From Thermoproteati archaeon (GTDB lineage: Archaea > Thermoproteota > Thermoprotei_A > Marsarchaeales > UBA168), in the NCBI GenBank assembly GCA_023256295.1, contig JAGDXH010000002.1:5053-18174 (forward strand): a stretch of 13,122 nucleotides of DNA. Reading direction: 5' to 3'. The position numbers and the translations under genes were made by a program. Below, piece after piece: positions 1 through 6,383 of this stretch (within the stretch, counting starts at the first letter, position 1; every line of letters begins with the position of its first letter). Under the pieces are notes generated by a model. That model was not told where the DNA came from and did no database searches. It was given only the letters and a program-made list of their open reading frames with translations.

Positions 1-209
1 AGGATGCGCAGAAGTTCTTCGACACGGTCAAGGCAGCGGCTTCGGGAGGGAAGTTGCCGAAGGGTTTTCAGCTTCAGTACACCTACATTGGAAAGGGGGA
101 AGCCTACTGCATTTGGTCCGTACCATCGTCCAAGGAACTCATGGACGTGGCATCTTCCCTGAAACCCCCAACCAAGATAGACGCCAAAGAGTTGACTAAG
201 TTCAGCTGA
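1..209 (+). CDS. 3' end of an unidentified small protein gene (partial)
   Basis: An open frame enters from the left edge (first full codon at base 3) and ends at TGA 207-209, giving 68 visible residues; the start lies outside the window. The visible part contains YTYIGKGEAYCIWSVPSSKE followed by a helix-like stretch and a Lys-rich end. This strand-strand-helix rhythm with a Cys-Ile-Trp core resembles the C-terminal half of small alpha/beta-barrel (dimeric ferredoxin-like, DUF3303/Dabb type) proteins, but that is only an impression. The other two forward frames are stopped within the segment. It converges on rps25e, with stop codons only 11 nt apart, and is followed by a T8 tract. No function can be assigned from this fragment. 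Confidence 0.6.
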   Translation, partial: DAQKFFDTVKAAASGGKLPKGFQLQYTYIGKGEAYCIWSVPSSKELMDVASSLKPPTKIDAKELTKFS

Positions 210-222
210 AGCGCTTTTTTTT
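201..222 (+). terminator. Oligo-T terminator after the left-edge gene
   Basis: Immediately at the stop codon there are two small palindromes (TTCAGCTGAA at 201-210, AAGCGCTT at 209-216) followed by eight consecutive T at 215-222. Archaeal RNA polymerase commonly terminates at oligo-T tracts on the coding strand. The tract serves the rightward gene; read leftwards it is an A-run, so it would not terminate rps25e. Confidence 0.55.
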
Positions 223-547
223 ACGACAAGGCGTAGAGTTTAGAACGCTTGTTTTTTGAAATGATCTTGATTTTTCCCTCCGCTTCGAGCTGGCCCAGGG
301 CCCTCAGCACGAGCCCGTAACTCACTCCAACCGCACTGCTGAGGTCAAACGCGGTCATGACCCTTGCCCTCTTCAAAGAGCTCAGTAGGGCTGAAAACAG
401 GTCTTGATTTATCTCGTATTGCGACAGGGTCTTCTCTTCTTTTTTTCCTTCCTTCTTTCCCTTCTCTTCCTTCTTTCCGGCTTGTTCTTTGTGCTCTTCG
501 GCAGGCTGTGCTTTGGATATCGGTTTCTTCTTGCTTCCTCCTCCCAT
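221..547 (-). CDS. rps25e: Small ribosomal subunit protein eS25 (S25e)
   Basis: The 108-residue product begins MGGGSKKKPISK, has a Lys/Glu-rich low-complexity tail over about residues 5-40, and then a compact winged-helix domain (about 42-108: TLSQYEINQD..., SSAVGVSYGLVLRALGQLEAEG, ending KRSKLYALS). This is the architecture of the archaeal/eukaryotic 40S-type protein S25e, which is known from TACK archaea and eukaryotes but not from most Euryarchaeota, so it is useful for placing the organism. The ATG at 547 is supported by a TATA-like box centred about 24 nt upstream, implying a leaderless mRNA. Its first 203 nt are also covered, in another frame of the same strand, by the end of the upstream prenyltransferase frame. 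Stop codon TAA. Confidence 0.93.
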   Translation of the reverse strand: MGGGSKKKPISKAQPAEEHKEQAGKKEEKGKKEGKKEEKTLSQYEINQDLFSALLSSLKRARVMTAFDLSSAVGVSYGLVLRALGQLEAEGKIKIISKNKRSKLYALS

Positions 548-1469
548 TTGTCCTACGAGAGGACGGCCTTTTTATGGATATCGATGCTCGCGGAAGAGGA
601 GCCAGGAGAAATGCGAGTACTATGAGTCCCATTCCCAGAAGCATGGTTTTCTTGCTGGAACTGGCCTCTTCGGGGGCGGGATTTATCAGGGTGCGAGTTG
701 CCGAAATTGCGAGAAGGGCATCGCCGGGCAGGAGTAGTGCTACGTAGATGAGACCTGCGGCGTGGAGGAAGTAAGGCAGGGGGCTCGCGATAACGTCGGC
801 TAGAAGAATGACAAAGCTCAGACGGGCTGCCGTCCTAGGCCCGCTTTTGACAGCTAGGGTTTTCATTCCCCTCTTGGAGTCTCCTTCCATGTCTGGTATA
901 CCCTTGATTATCTCTCTTGCCATGTTTGCTGCAAAGGCATAGAAGAAGAACAGGAGGTTCAGCGTGGTGAAAGGGCGTCCAACCATCACGGCCCCGTAGA
1001 GGAAAGGCAAACCTACGTTGAAGCTCACGGCTGCGTTTCCAAGCAGGCCTTGTCTCTTCAGTTTCCAGTTATAGGCTAGGGACAGGAACAGAGAGACAAC
1101 AGCGAGGGGAAAGGCCAGCTCCATCCAGCTTCCAAGGATGGATACGGCGACCCCGCTGATGAACAGAAGTACCGCGGTCGTCAAGGCTGTGTCTTTTCTG
1201 AGCCTGCCAGAAGGCAGTGGCCTGTCAGGCCTGTTTATGCGGTCTATCTCCAAGTCAAACACGTCGTTTGTGATCATGACGCCAGCCGTGAGCGAAAAAG
1301 CGATGTAGAAACCTGCAAGTGCCACGGGGATGGTAGGGATACCGCGTGCAGCCACTACCTCGCTGGCCGCTACAGCCAAACCCATGAGTATGGCATTGCC
1401 TAACCTCATGGTTTTGATGAGAGCAGGGACTTCGGTCCCTCTTGTCAAGTCTTGAAAGAGCTGCCCCAT
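345..1469 (-). CDS. UbiA prenyltransferase, probable geranylgeranylglyceryl-phosphate geranylgeranyltransferase
   Basis: Probable DGGGP synthase, an integral membrane enzyme that adds the second geranylgeranyl chain to geranylgeranylglyceryl phosphate in archaeal ether-lipid synthesis. Both UbiA Asp-rich signatures are visible: NDVFDLEIDRINRPDRPLPS early in the protein, and IPDMEGDSKRGMKTLAVKSG after the central membrane helices. About eight or nine hydrophobic segments can be counted, the last ending near APLPRA (around base 590). The expected protein would stop there, at roughly 300 residues, but the frame stays open to 345, adding about 75 Arg/Lys/Glu-rich residues that overlap rps25e. The start is uncertain: ATG 1493, ATG 1469 (chosen) or TTG 1448. 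All lie inside the upstream EndA-like frame. The DGGGP specificity is inferred from motif style; other archaeal UbiA roles are possible. Confidence 0.85.
   Translation of the reverse strand: MGQLFQDLTRGTEVPALIKTMRLGNAILMGLAVAASEVVAARGIPTIPVALAGFYIAFSLTAGVMITNDVFDLEIDRINRPDRPLPSGRLRKDTALTTAVLLFISGVAVSILGSWMELAFPLAVVSLFLSLAYNWKLKRQGLLGNAAVSFNVGLPFLYGAVMVGRPFTTLNLLFFFYAFAANMAREIIKGIPDMEGDSKRGMKTLAVKSGPRTAARLSFVILLADVIASPLPYFLHAAGLIYVALLLPGDALLAISATRTLINPAPEEASSSKKTMLLGMGLIVLAFLLAPLPRASISIKRPSSRRTNGRRKQEETDIQSTACRRAQRTSRKEGREGKEGRKKRREDPVAIRDKSRPVFSPTELFEEGKGHDRV
568..575 (-). promoter_or_regulatory. TATA-like box of rps25e
   Basis: On the minus strand ATAAAAAG is centred about 24 nt before the rps25e ATG, the spacing seen at most starts in this window. 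It suggests transcription starting at or next to the start codon, independent of the prenyltransferase frame that covers this site. Confidence 0.55.
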
Positions 1470-1917
1470 AATAAGAAAGTCCCCCCGTAGCATCCACTAT
1501 GGCCAGTATCGCGTCCTTCTTCGTACTTCTTGCGGCTTGCAGCACGGAGAGGAGTGAAGAGAACGACTCGGTCCTACCCTCAAGCATCACGTAAAGGAGC
1601 GTTGGAGAAACCTCTTCGCCTCTGCGCTTGACATAGAAGGCCAGTGGAATGGGTGAGGGCCCCAACACGTAGCCTTTTTTCCTCAGGTCCTCGTAAACCA
1701 CAAATTTCTGCCAGAACTTGTCATCGGGGGAGGCAAATATGAGCCCCTCTTGCGGAATAGGTCTTCCTGACTGATCGGCTACATCGAGCAGGCCCCGTCT
1801 CAGCATGTAAAGCGCTTCGTAGAGGTCGAGCTTGGTCTTTCCCTCCAGAGCTGGATGGCCTGTGCCTATCTCTACAAACTGCCCCCTTAAGATACCTCTG
1901 GCTTTGGACTCAGACAA
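1255..1917 (-). CDS. EndA-like tRNA-splicing endonuclease subunit, probably structural (non-catalytic)
   Basis: Residues 1-157 resemble a tRNA intron endonuclease subunit: an N-terminal domain with LDLYEALYMLRRGLLDV (compare LSPVEALYLAKLGLLEV in the second EndA of this window), the FVVYEDLRKKGYVLGP linker, and a C-terminal strand-rich domain ending LSYYGAALSRL. By my alignment to the second EndA, the catalytic Tyr and His positions are Lys97 and Pro105, and only the Lys (Lys134) is kept. That pattern fits the beta (structural) subunit of a heterotetrameric (alpha-beta)2 enzyme. The start is TTG at 1917, with a TATA-like box about 26 nt upstream. Past residue 157 the frame continues for about 63 residues of unlikely-looking sequence inside the ubiA gene. 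A TGA in another frame at 1447-1445 would give a tidy TTGA junction. A single-base change would restore that ending. Confidence 0.75.
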   Translation of the reverse strand: MSESKARGILRGQFVEIGTGHPALEGKTKLDLYEALYMLRRGLLDVADQSGRPIPQEGLIFASPDDKFWQKFVVYEDLRKKGYVLGPSPIPLAFYVKRRGEEVSPTLLYVMLEGRTESFSSLLSVLQAARSTKKDAILAIVDATGGLSYYGAALSRLDKRDRSPCSHQNHEVRQCHTHGFGCSGQRGSGCTRYPYHPRGTCRFLHRFFAHGWRHDHKRRV

Positions 1918-1938
1918 GTGCGATTGAAAAGCCGACCC

Positions 1939-1947
1939 AAAATTTAA
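1939..1947 (-). promoter_or_regulatory. TATA-like box of the EndA-like/ubiA pair
   Basis: On the minus strand TTAAATTTT, preceded by GGG, is centred about 26 nt before the TTG at 1917. This supports that unusual start codon and a leaderless transcript carrying the EndA-like gene and ubiA. Confidence 0.55.
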
Positions 1948-1965
1948 CCCTAACTGGAGTCAAGG

Positions 1966-1971
1966 AAAAAA
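1966..1971 (-). terminator. Oligo-T terminator after rps19
   Basis: Six A on the plus strand read as TTTTTT on the minus strand about 38 nt after the rps19 stop, just before the next promoter. A T-run at a gene end is the usual archaeal termination signal, and it suggests that the ribosomal transcript ends here. Confidence 0.5.
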
Positions 1972-2008
1972 CCTACGAGGACAGGGGAGGGGAGTTCAAC
2001 CCTTGGGG

Positions 2009-2392
2009 TCACTTCAGTGGGACTGCAAAGCTTGACCTAGTGGCCCTGAGTCCTGGCTCGCCGTGCACCACTCTCTTGCAGGTGATCGAGAATTCGCCCA
2101 GCCTGTGCCCAATCATATCTGGTGTCACCTTGACTTCTACGAACTCCTTGCCGTTGTATACGGCAAAGGTGTGGTCCACCATCTGGGGCAATATTACCAG
2201 CTCTCTGAGGTGTGTCTTGATCGGCTTGTCCTTTCTCTTTGCCATCATCTCCATTATGTGAGGGTAGAAGGTCCTGTAGTTCCTCATCAGGAATCTCTTC
2301 TGGTGAGTGCCCAGCAGGGCCCCCAGCGAGGGTACGTCCATGGCCTTGAGCTGGTCCAACGTATAGCCCCGGTAGCGGAACGCGGTTGACAT
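2009..2392 (-). CDS. rps19: Small ribosomal subunit protein uS19
   Basis: The 127-residue product matches archaeal S19 throughout: an [14 protein letters not shown] start, [24 protein letters not shown], and the conserved end [10 protein letters not shown] followed by [15 protein letters not shown] and VPLK. It sits in the head of the small subunit. It is the last gene of the leftward ribosomal cluster; rpl22 and rps3, which usually follow, are missing and a T6 tract comes next. A 74-nt gap separates it from rpl2. A TATA-like box centred 23 nt before the ATG suggests that it can be transcribed separately from the rest of the cluster. Confidence 0.95.
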   Translation of the reverse strand: MSTAFRYRGYTLDQLKAMDVPSLGALLGTHQKRFLMRNYRTFYPHIMEMMAKRKDKPIKTHLRELVILPQMVDHTFAVYNGKEFVEVKVTPDMIGHRLGEFSITCKRVVHGEPGLRATRSSFAVPLK

Positions 2393-2411
2393 GAGATAAA
2401 CACCATCTTCC

Positions 2412-2418
2412 CTTTTAA
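2412..2418 (-). promoter_or_regulatory. TATA-like box of rps19
   Basis: Minus strand GTTAAAAGG within the rpl2-rps19 gap, centred 23 nt before the rps19 ATG. It is the only AT-rich element of the gap in a promoter-like position and suggests an internal promoter in the ribosomal cluster. Confidence 0.45.
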
Positions 2419-2466
2419 CTTTTTGGGGAAACAGGCCTTAGCACTTGCAGGTTCCGTTCAAGGCTA

Positions 2467-3183
2467 TTACCTCTTGCGGATGCCCGTCCTTCTGGCCGCC
2501 ACGTGACCAACCTTCCTGCCAGCTGGCGTGTTGCGAGCCACCGTGGAGGGATGACTGACCGACTGGTGTCCGCCTCCGCCATGAGGATGGCTGACGGGAT
2601 TCATGGCGACGCCCCTTACGCCTGGCCACTTCTTGGCTTTTCTCTTGTTCTTGTGGAAGGCCACTCCGGCCTTGAGCATGGGCGCCATCGCTCTGCCTCC
2701 GCCGGCGACGACTCCAATCATAGCCCTACAACTGGAAGAGAGGGCCTTGGTTTTTTTCGAAGGAAGGATTATGCTGACGGAGTTGGTTCCATGACCAGAC
2801 ACGGTCGCATACTCTCCTGAGGCCTTGACCAGCCTTCCTCCGTCTCCCGGTCTGAGCTCCACGAAGCAGATCTTCTCACCGTCTGGTATCTTTCCCAGCA
2901 TTGCCACGTCTCCAGCTTTCAGCTCTCCTTCGGCTCCGATGTTGATCTTGGAACCAACACCAATTCCCTCAACCGCGATGAGTGCAAACCTCTGCTTCAT
3001 GTCGTCTGAGTAAGCCAGTGCCAAGGGCGCTCCCCTGCCTGGCTCGTGTACCAGTTTCTTTACGGTCAGAGTACCCATGTAGTCGTTTGGAGGCAATCTG
3101 GCTGGCTGGAGCTTTATCCACGATGGAGATCTGAAGTTTATGTTGCCTCTTCCAGCCCTTTGGACAAGGATGTGCTTTCCCAT
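2467..3183 (-). CDS. rpl2: Large ribosomal subunit protein uL2
   Basis: The 238-residue product is archaeal L2 in full: MGKHILVQRAGRGNINFRSP at the N-terminus, the OB-fold and SH3-like regions (GDVAMLGKIPDGE, RPGDGGRLVKASG), and the conserved C-terminal AMNPVSHPHGGGGHQ loop that contains the histidine near the peptidyl-transferase centre. It ends in a basic RTGIRKR tail, stop TAA. L2 helps join the subunits and supports the 23S rRNA active site. It lies 10 nt downstream of rpl23, consistent with cotranscription. The length is normal for the family. Confidence 0.96.
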   Translation of the reverse strand: MGKHILVQRAGRGNINFRSPSWIKLQPARLPPNDYMGTLTVKKLVHEPGRGAPLALAYSDDMKQRFALIAVEGIGVGSKINIGAEGELKAGDVAMLGKIPDGEKICFVELRPGDGGRLVKASGEYATVSGHGTNSVSIILPSKKTKALSSSCRAMIGVVAGGGRAMAPMLKAGVAFHKNKRKAKKWPGVRGVAMNPVSHPHGGGGHQSVSHPSTVARNTPAGRKVGHVAARRTGIRKR

Positions 3184-3193
3184 CGTGCATCGC

Positions 3194-3451
3194 CTAAAGC
3201 ATGCCCAGCGTGGTGGCCAACTCGGAGGCCTTGTACTCGGAGGTCAACTTCACAAATGCCCTTTTCCCCCTCAAGGTGTTTTGAACGTTGACCTTCTCTA
3301 CCTTGACGTTGAACCTCTTCTCGACTTCCCGCTTCACCTTGCCCTTGGTAGCCTTGCGGGAAACCAGAAACTCGAGCGTGTTGGCTTGTTCGCGAAGAGC
3401 GATTGAGCTCTCGCTGGATACAGGGGACATTATCACTGACTCTTCAGCCAT
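3194..3451 (-). CDS. rpl23: Large ribosomal subunit protein uL23
   Basis: The 85-residue product has the L23 fold pattern: IMSPVSSESSIALREQANTL, FLVSRKATKGKVKREVEKRF, then VEKVNVQNTLRGKRAFVKL. L23 binds 23S rRNA next to the exit tunnel and docks the signal recognition particle and chaperones. The usual early Thr-Glu-Lys motif is replaced by Ser-Glu-Ser, a modest divergence. The ATG at 3451 gives a 19-nt overlap with the end of rpl4; an ATG at 3430 would remove the overlap but trim residues that align with the first strand, so 3451 is preferred. Stop TAG, 10 nt before rpl2. Confidence 0.92.
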   Translation of the reverse strand: MAEESVIMSPVSSESSIALREQANTLEFLVSRKATKGKVKREVEKRFNVKVEKVNVQNTLRGKRAFVKLTSEYKASELATTLGML

Positions 3452-4236
3452 TTCTGCTCTGCCCTTTCTAATGCTGGCCTTGACCAGACTATAAGTCTTC
3501 CCGGCTTTCCTCCTGGCGCGAGGAAGGGGATGCCGAGCTCCTCAGGAGTCTTGACCTCAACTCCTACCATGTTTTTGGCAGCACGCCGGAGCTTTGCCTC
3601 CTTCGCGGAGACTACGAGAAGGAGTGACCTAGGGGATCTCTTCCCTCTTCCCCTCATCTTTCCCCTTCCGCTCTTGACCTTCCTACCATCTTTTGCGCGT
3701 TCGACATCCTGAGAAAGACCCAGGTTACCAAGCACAGTGTAGGCCTCGGTCGTCTTATCGATGTCCTCAATTTTTTCATCGACCACGATGGGAAGCGAGG
3801 TCATTTTCTCGGGAATCAAGTGATTTCTCGACTTCACTGCCTCCAGATCAAAGCTAGCTGCCAGCGCATGCAAGTTGGCCAGAGCTCTCTCTTTCTTGTT
3901 CATCTTTCTCCTCGTTATCTCCTCTGCTCTGGGGGGATGTGCAAGGTGTCCTCCCTTTGCGCTGGATATGAAGGCAGCGCGTCCAGAGATCATCCTCGGC
4001 ACTCTGGACATCCCTCTACCGGTATTCCAAGAGATGGCGCTTACGCCTCTTCCAGCCTCTGGGCTTCTTCCTTGCGGCTGAGCCGAATTCGCTTGAGCGA
4101 TTATCCAAGCCCTGAGTATCAGGTCATCCCTCAGGGGATCGGCTTTGGGTATTTGAACCTCAACCTCTTCTTTCGTGGAGCCGTCTAGGGCATACACCGG
4201 GACCCTTGTGGTTTCAAGACGAATGTCTTTGCTCAT
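3433..4236 (-). CDS. rpl4: Large ribosomal subunit protein uL4 (L4e)
   Basis: The 267-residue product matches archaeal/eukaryotic L4: VYALDGSTKEEVEVQIP at the start, the basic extended loop (about residues 55-115: GRGVSAISWNTGRGMSRVPR, AKGGHLAHPPRAEE, RRKMNKKERALANLHALA) that reaches the exit tunnel, and a C-terminal Rossmann-like part (LLLVVSAKEAKLRRAAKNMV, ELGIPFLAPGGKPGRLIVWS). It starts one base after the rpl3 stop, preceded by a good Shine-Dalgarno-like GGTGAGC about 5 nt from the ATG, so translation is probably coupled to rpl3. Stop TGA. Confidence 0.95.
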   Translation of the reverse strand: MSKDIRLETTRVPVYALDGSTKEEVEVQIPKADPLRDDLILRAWIIAQANSAQPQGRSPEAGRGVSAISWNTGRGMSRVPRMISGRAAFISSAKGGHLAHPPRAEEITRRKMNKKERALANLHALAASFDLEAVKSRNHLIPEKMTSLPIVVDEKIEDIDKTTEAYTVLGNLGLSQDVERAKDGRKVKSGRGKMRGRGKRSPRSLLLVVSAKEAKLRRAAKNMVGVEVKTPEELGIPFLAPGGKPGRLIVWSRPALERAEQKWLKSQ

Positions 4237-4237
4237 C

Positions 4238-5209
4238 TCAGCTCACCGAGGTGTACGCAATGGATGGGGGCTCTATGGGCTTGCCCTTGACCGAAACGCG
4301 GAGCAAGACCAACCTCTTGGGCGTTCCAGGGACCGATCCAGATATCGCCAGGAGGGTCGACCTTGGAAGCCCGTAGTGCTTCAGCCCTCCTGGAATCTTG
4401 AGCTCGGCTGCAGGCGTCGAAAAGAATACCTTCTTGTTGTGATCAACCCTATGGTGGTAGCCCATCTGGCCTCCTCTGGCAACGGTGGAAGGAACTACCC
4501 CTGGCCTCTGAGGACCAGTTGCCCCAGGCCCCCTCTTGGTCTTCCTTGACTTGTGAGGAAGCAGCTTCAGTCCGAAACGAGCCACAGGACCGCCGAAGCC
4601 CTTTCCCCTGCTTATGGAAATCACGTCGACGGCCGAGCCAGGTTTGAAGTTCTGAAAGACATCCTGCCCATAGTTTAAGTCCTTGCCTAGGAGGCTCAGC
4701 CCGTAATCCACAGCCTTCTTGGGGTCATGGATGTCGACTGGTACCTCAAGTACGTCTGGCCGCTTCTTGGAGAGCCCGGTCTTGGCTGGATCCGTGACCA
4801 AGATGACTCTCACTTGATCAGCTTCAATGTCTTTGAGTTGCTCCGGCGGAACACCCCTGCCCGAGCTGGTCCTCCTCTTCAACAGGTCCTTTGTCTGTTG
4901 ATCAAGCTCGGCCCATGTCTCTCCGACCGCCTTACCTGCCAGATAAAGCCTGACTGCAACTGCTTTCATGGGAGGTATTTCTAACAGGGTGTAGGCCTCT
5001 CCCACCTCTCTGCCAAGGTTAGGGGATGCCTTTCTGGTCTCAGTAAATACGACGTGCCCCATGGCCGCCTTGTAAGCAGGGAGGCCGGCTAGTCCTCCGT
5101 TTCCTGGAAGCACCCATGTCCTTACCCTTGGAACTGGCTCTGATGCCCTCTTTCTAGGCCTGTAGCCCAAGGAGCCCCTGTGTGGGGCATGTCTACTCCT
5201 ATGACCCAT
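4238..5209 (-). CDS. rpl3: Large ribosomal subunit protein uL3
   Basis: The 323-residue product is archaeal L3: MGHRSRHAPHRGSLGYRPRK at the start, AAMGHVVFTETRKASPN, DVISISRGKGFGGPVARFGL, and the long loop GPGATGPQRPGVVPSTVARG with GQMGYHHRVDHNKK that approaches the peptidyl-transferase centre. It is the first gene of the leftward ribosomal cluster rpl3-rpl4-rpl23-rpl2-rps19. A GTGAT element sits about 7 nt before the ATG, and the nearest TATA-like sequence is about 32 nt upstream, so this mRNA probably has a short leader, unlike most neighbours. Confidence 0.96.
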   Translation of the reverse strand: MGHRSRHAPHRGSLGYRPRKRASEPVPRVRTWVLPGNGGLAGLPAYKAAMGHVVFTETRKASPNLGREVGEAYTLLEIPPMKAVAVRLYLAGKAVGETWAELDQQTKDLLKRRTSSGRGVPPEQLKDIEADQVRVILVTDPAKTGLSKKRPDVLEVPVDIHDPKKAVDYGLSLLGKDLNYGQDVFQNFKPGSAVDVISISRGKGFGGPVARFGLKLLPHKSRKTKRGPGATGPQRPGVVPSTVARGGQMGYHHRVDHNKKVFFSTPAAELKIPGGLKHYGLPRSTLLAISGSVPGTPKRLVLLRVSVKGKPIEPPSIAYTSVS

Positions 5210-5238
5210 CGCTAGATCACGGAATTTGTTCCCTCCCT

Positions 5239-5244
5239 CTTAAG
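5239..5244 (-). promoter_or_regulatory. Possible TATA-like element of rpl3
   Basis: Minus strand CGCTTAAGAGG, centred about 32 nt before the rpl3 ATG. A start 24-26 nt downstream would give a leader of roughly 7 nt. The match is weak; it is simply the best candidate in the 84-nt divergent gap between rpl3 and the SPOUT gene. Confidence 0.3.
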
Positions 5245-5266
5245 CGTGTTTGTCGTCTGGCGAACG

Positions 5267-5273
5267 CCTAAAG
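5267..5273 (+). promoter_or_regulatory. Possible TATA-like element of the SPOUT methyltransferase gene
   Basis: Plus strand GCCTAAAGCC, centred about 23 nt before the ATG at 5294. The sequence is a poor TATA match, but its spacing equals that of stronger boxes in this window, which suggests a leaderless transcript. Confidence 0.3.
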
Positions 5274-5293
5274 CCTAGCTTCGTTGACTTATC

Positions 5294-6349
5294 ATGCCCA
5301 AATGGCCAGCTCAGCTCGTAGTGATCATTCCAGATACGACGCTTTCAACGCACTCAAACCTCCAGGAGCTCACCGTGAGAGCAGGTATGCTTGCGAGGTT
5401 CATGGCCATCGCGGAAGTCTCGAGGGTCTTGTTGTACAGGGAAAATCCGTCTGCGGATGATCAGGCCGGAAAAACTTTGTCCCTTTTGCTGAGGTTTTCC
5501 GTGGTCCCACAGTATCTCAGGAGACAGTTGTTTCCAATAATTCCTGAACTCAGGTATTCTGGCTTGCTGCCCCCTCTTAACATACCCACTCATCCTCAAA
5601 CTCGTCGCATATCGGTGGGCGACGTGAGGGTCGCCCTCTTGAAAGAGGGTTCGACTTCTCAAGCATGGATAGACCTGGATCAGTTGGCTGATGTGCGTGG
5701 AACTCCCTCGCTGGGAGCACCACCAGGTTTGAGCCGCCTCTTCTTTGGTCGCCTGGTATCCAGATCTCCTCCCATCGTTGAGCCGGTGGATTCGTTCCCG
5801 GGTTATGCCGGTTTTTACGTTGAGGAAACGCACCATCCCTTGCTGCCTTTTCTCCAGAAACTCAGAGGTCTTCGTTTGGCGACTAGTCGTTACGGGATTG
5901 AGTACGGTAAGGTCTGCCGGGAGATCGTGAAGAGAGCCGGTGAAGTGCAGCCCACGTATCTCGTGTTTGGATCGCCTTCCCTTGACTTAAACGAGATGGC
6001 AGAAAAGGCTGGCTTCAGCCTCAAGTCTGCGGTCGATTACGTCTTGAACCTAGATCCAAATCAGGTTGTCAAGAGCATCAGGACGGATGAAGCCGTGCCG
6101 ATAGCCCTGTTTGAGCTGTGGGGTCTCAGCTCAGCTCTTGCCCGGGATTTTCGAGGGATCCTTGCGTCTTGGGCTGGATCGAGACGTTGTCCTGAAGCCT
6201 TGCCAGTCGACCTGAGGATTGTTAACGAACTTCCTCGGTGGATTTTGCAAAAGCGGAAGCTCATGAAGAGTTTGGATTTTTTCAGCTTCATTGGTGAAAG
6301 TGGCGGCCTTATGAGCATCATGAACATTGTTCGGCACCCCCAGCCCTGA
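5294..6349 (+). CDS. SPOUT-class RNA methyltransferase (Methyltrn_RNA_3 family)
   Basis: Probable SAM-dependent RNA methyltransferase with the trefoil-knot SPOUT fold, related to the archaeal proteins usually encoded beside rpl3 and to eukaryotic SPOUT1/C9orf114. Visible family features are an IP motif near residue 12, RAGMLARFMAIAEVSRVLLY (29-48), LRFSVVPQYLRRQLFPIIPE then SGLLPPLNIPTH (66-100), a central beta-rich insert (105-180), and the knot region with LATSRYGIEYG (195-205), VFGSPSLDL (224-232) and SIRTDEAVPIALFEL (261-275). The family normally ends soon after that last motif, but this frame continues for about 75 residues. The substrate is not visible from the sequence; an rRNA target is suggested only by the rpl3 neighbourhood. 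Transcription is divergent from rpl3. Confidence 0.85.
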   Translation: MPKWPAQLVVIIPDTTLSTHSNLQELTVRAGMLARFMAIAEVSRVLLYRENPSADDQAGKTLSLLLRFSVVPQYLRRQLFPIIPELRYSGLLPPLNIPTHPQTRRISVGDVRVALLKEGSTSQAWIDLDQLADVRGTPSLGAPPGLSRLFFGRLVSRSPPIVEPVDSFPGYAGFYVEETHHPLLPFLQKLRGLRLATSRYGIEYGKVCREIVKRAGEVQPTYLVFGSPSLDLNEMAEKAGFSLKSAVDYVLNLDPNQVVKSIRTDEAVPIALFELWGLSSALARDFRGILASWAGSRRCPEALPVDLRIVNELPRWILQKRKLMKSLDFFSFIGESGGLMSIMNIVRHPQP

Positions 6350-6356
6350 GCAAAGG

Positions 6357-6363
6357 TTATAAG
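6357..6363 (+). promoter_or_regulatory. TATA-like box of the small ORF before sqdB
   Basis: GGTTATAAGC directly after the SPOUT stop codon. The box TTATAAG is centred 24 nt before the ATG at 6384, the leaderless spacing seen elsewhere here. This is one of the cleanest TATA matches in the window. Confidence 0.55.
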
Positions 6364-6383
6364 CGACCTTCAGACGAATGCAA

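Noticed and set aside
569..573. T5 run on the plus strand as a terminator
   Set aside because: No rightward gene ends there; on the minus strand it is the A-run of the rps25e TATA-like box.
364..747. Plus-strand open frames across rps25e and the ubiA end
   Set aside because: Low-complexity Phe/Leu/Ser-rich translations are the mirror of the Lys/Glu-rich S25e tail and of membrane helices; no independent support.
2438..2629. Minus-strand 63-codon frame over the rpl2 3' end
   Set aside because: It is an alternative frame of conserved rpl2 sequence and has no recognisable product.
3820..4549. Open frames of over 120 codons on the plus strand inside rpl4 and the 3' part of rpl3
   Set aside because: They are antisense to clearly conserved ribosomal genes, have no family-like motifs and no promoter or ribosome-binding signal.
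6061..6337. Minus-strand frames under the SPOUT 3' end
   Set aside because: The translations are compositionally odd, lack motifs, and have no TATA-like box or Shine-Dalgarno element upstream.
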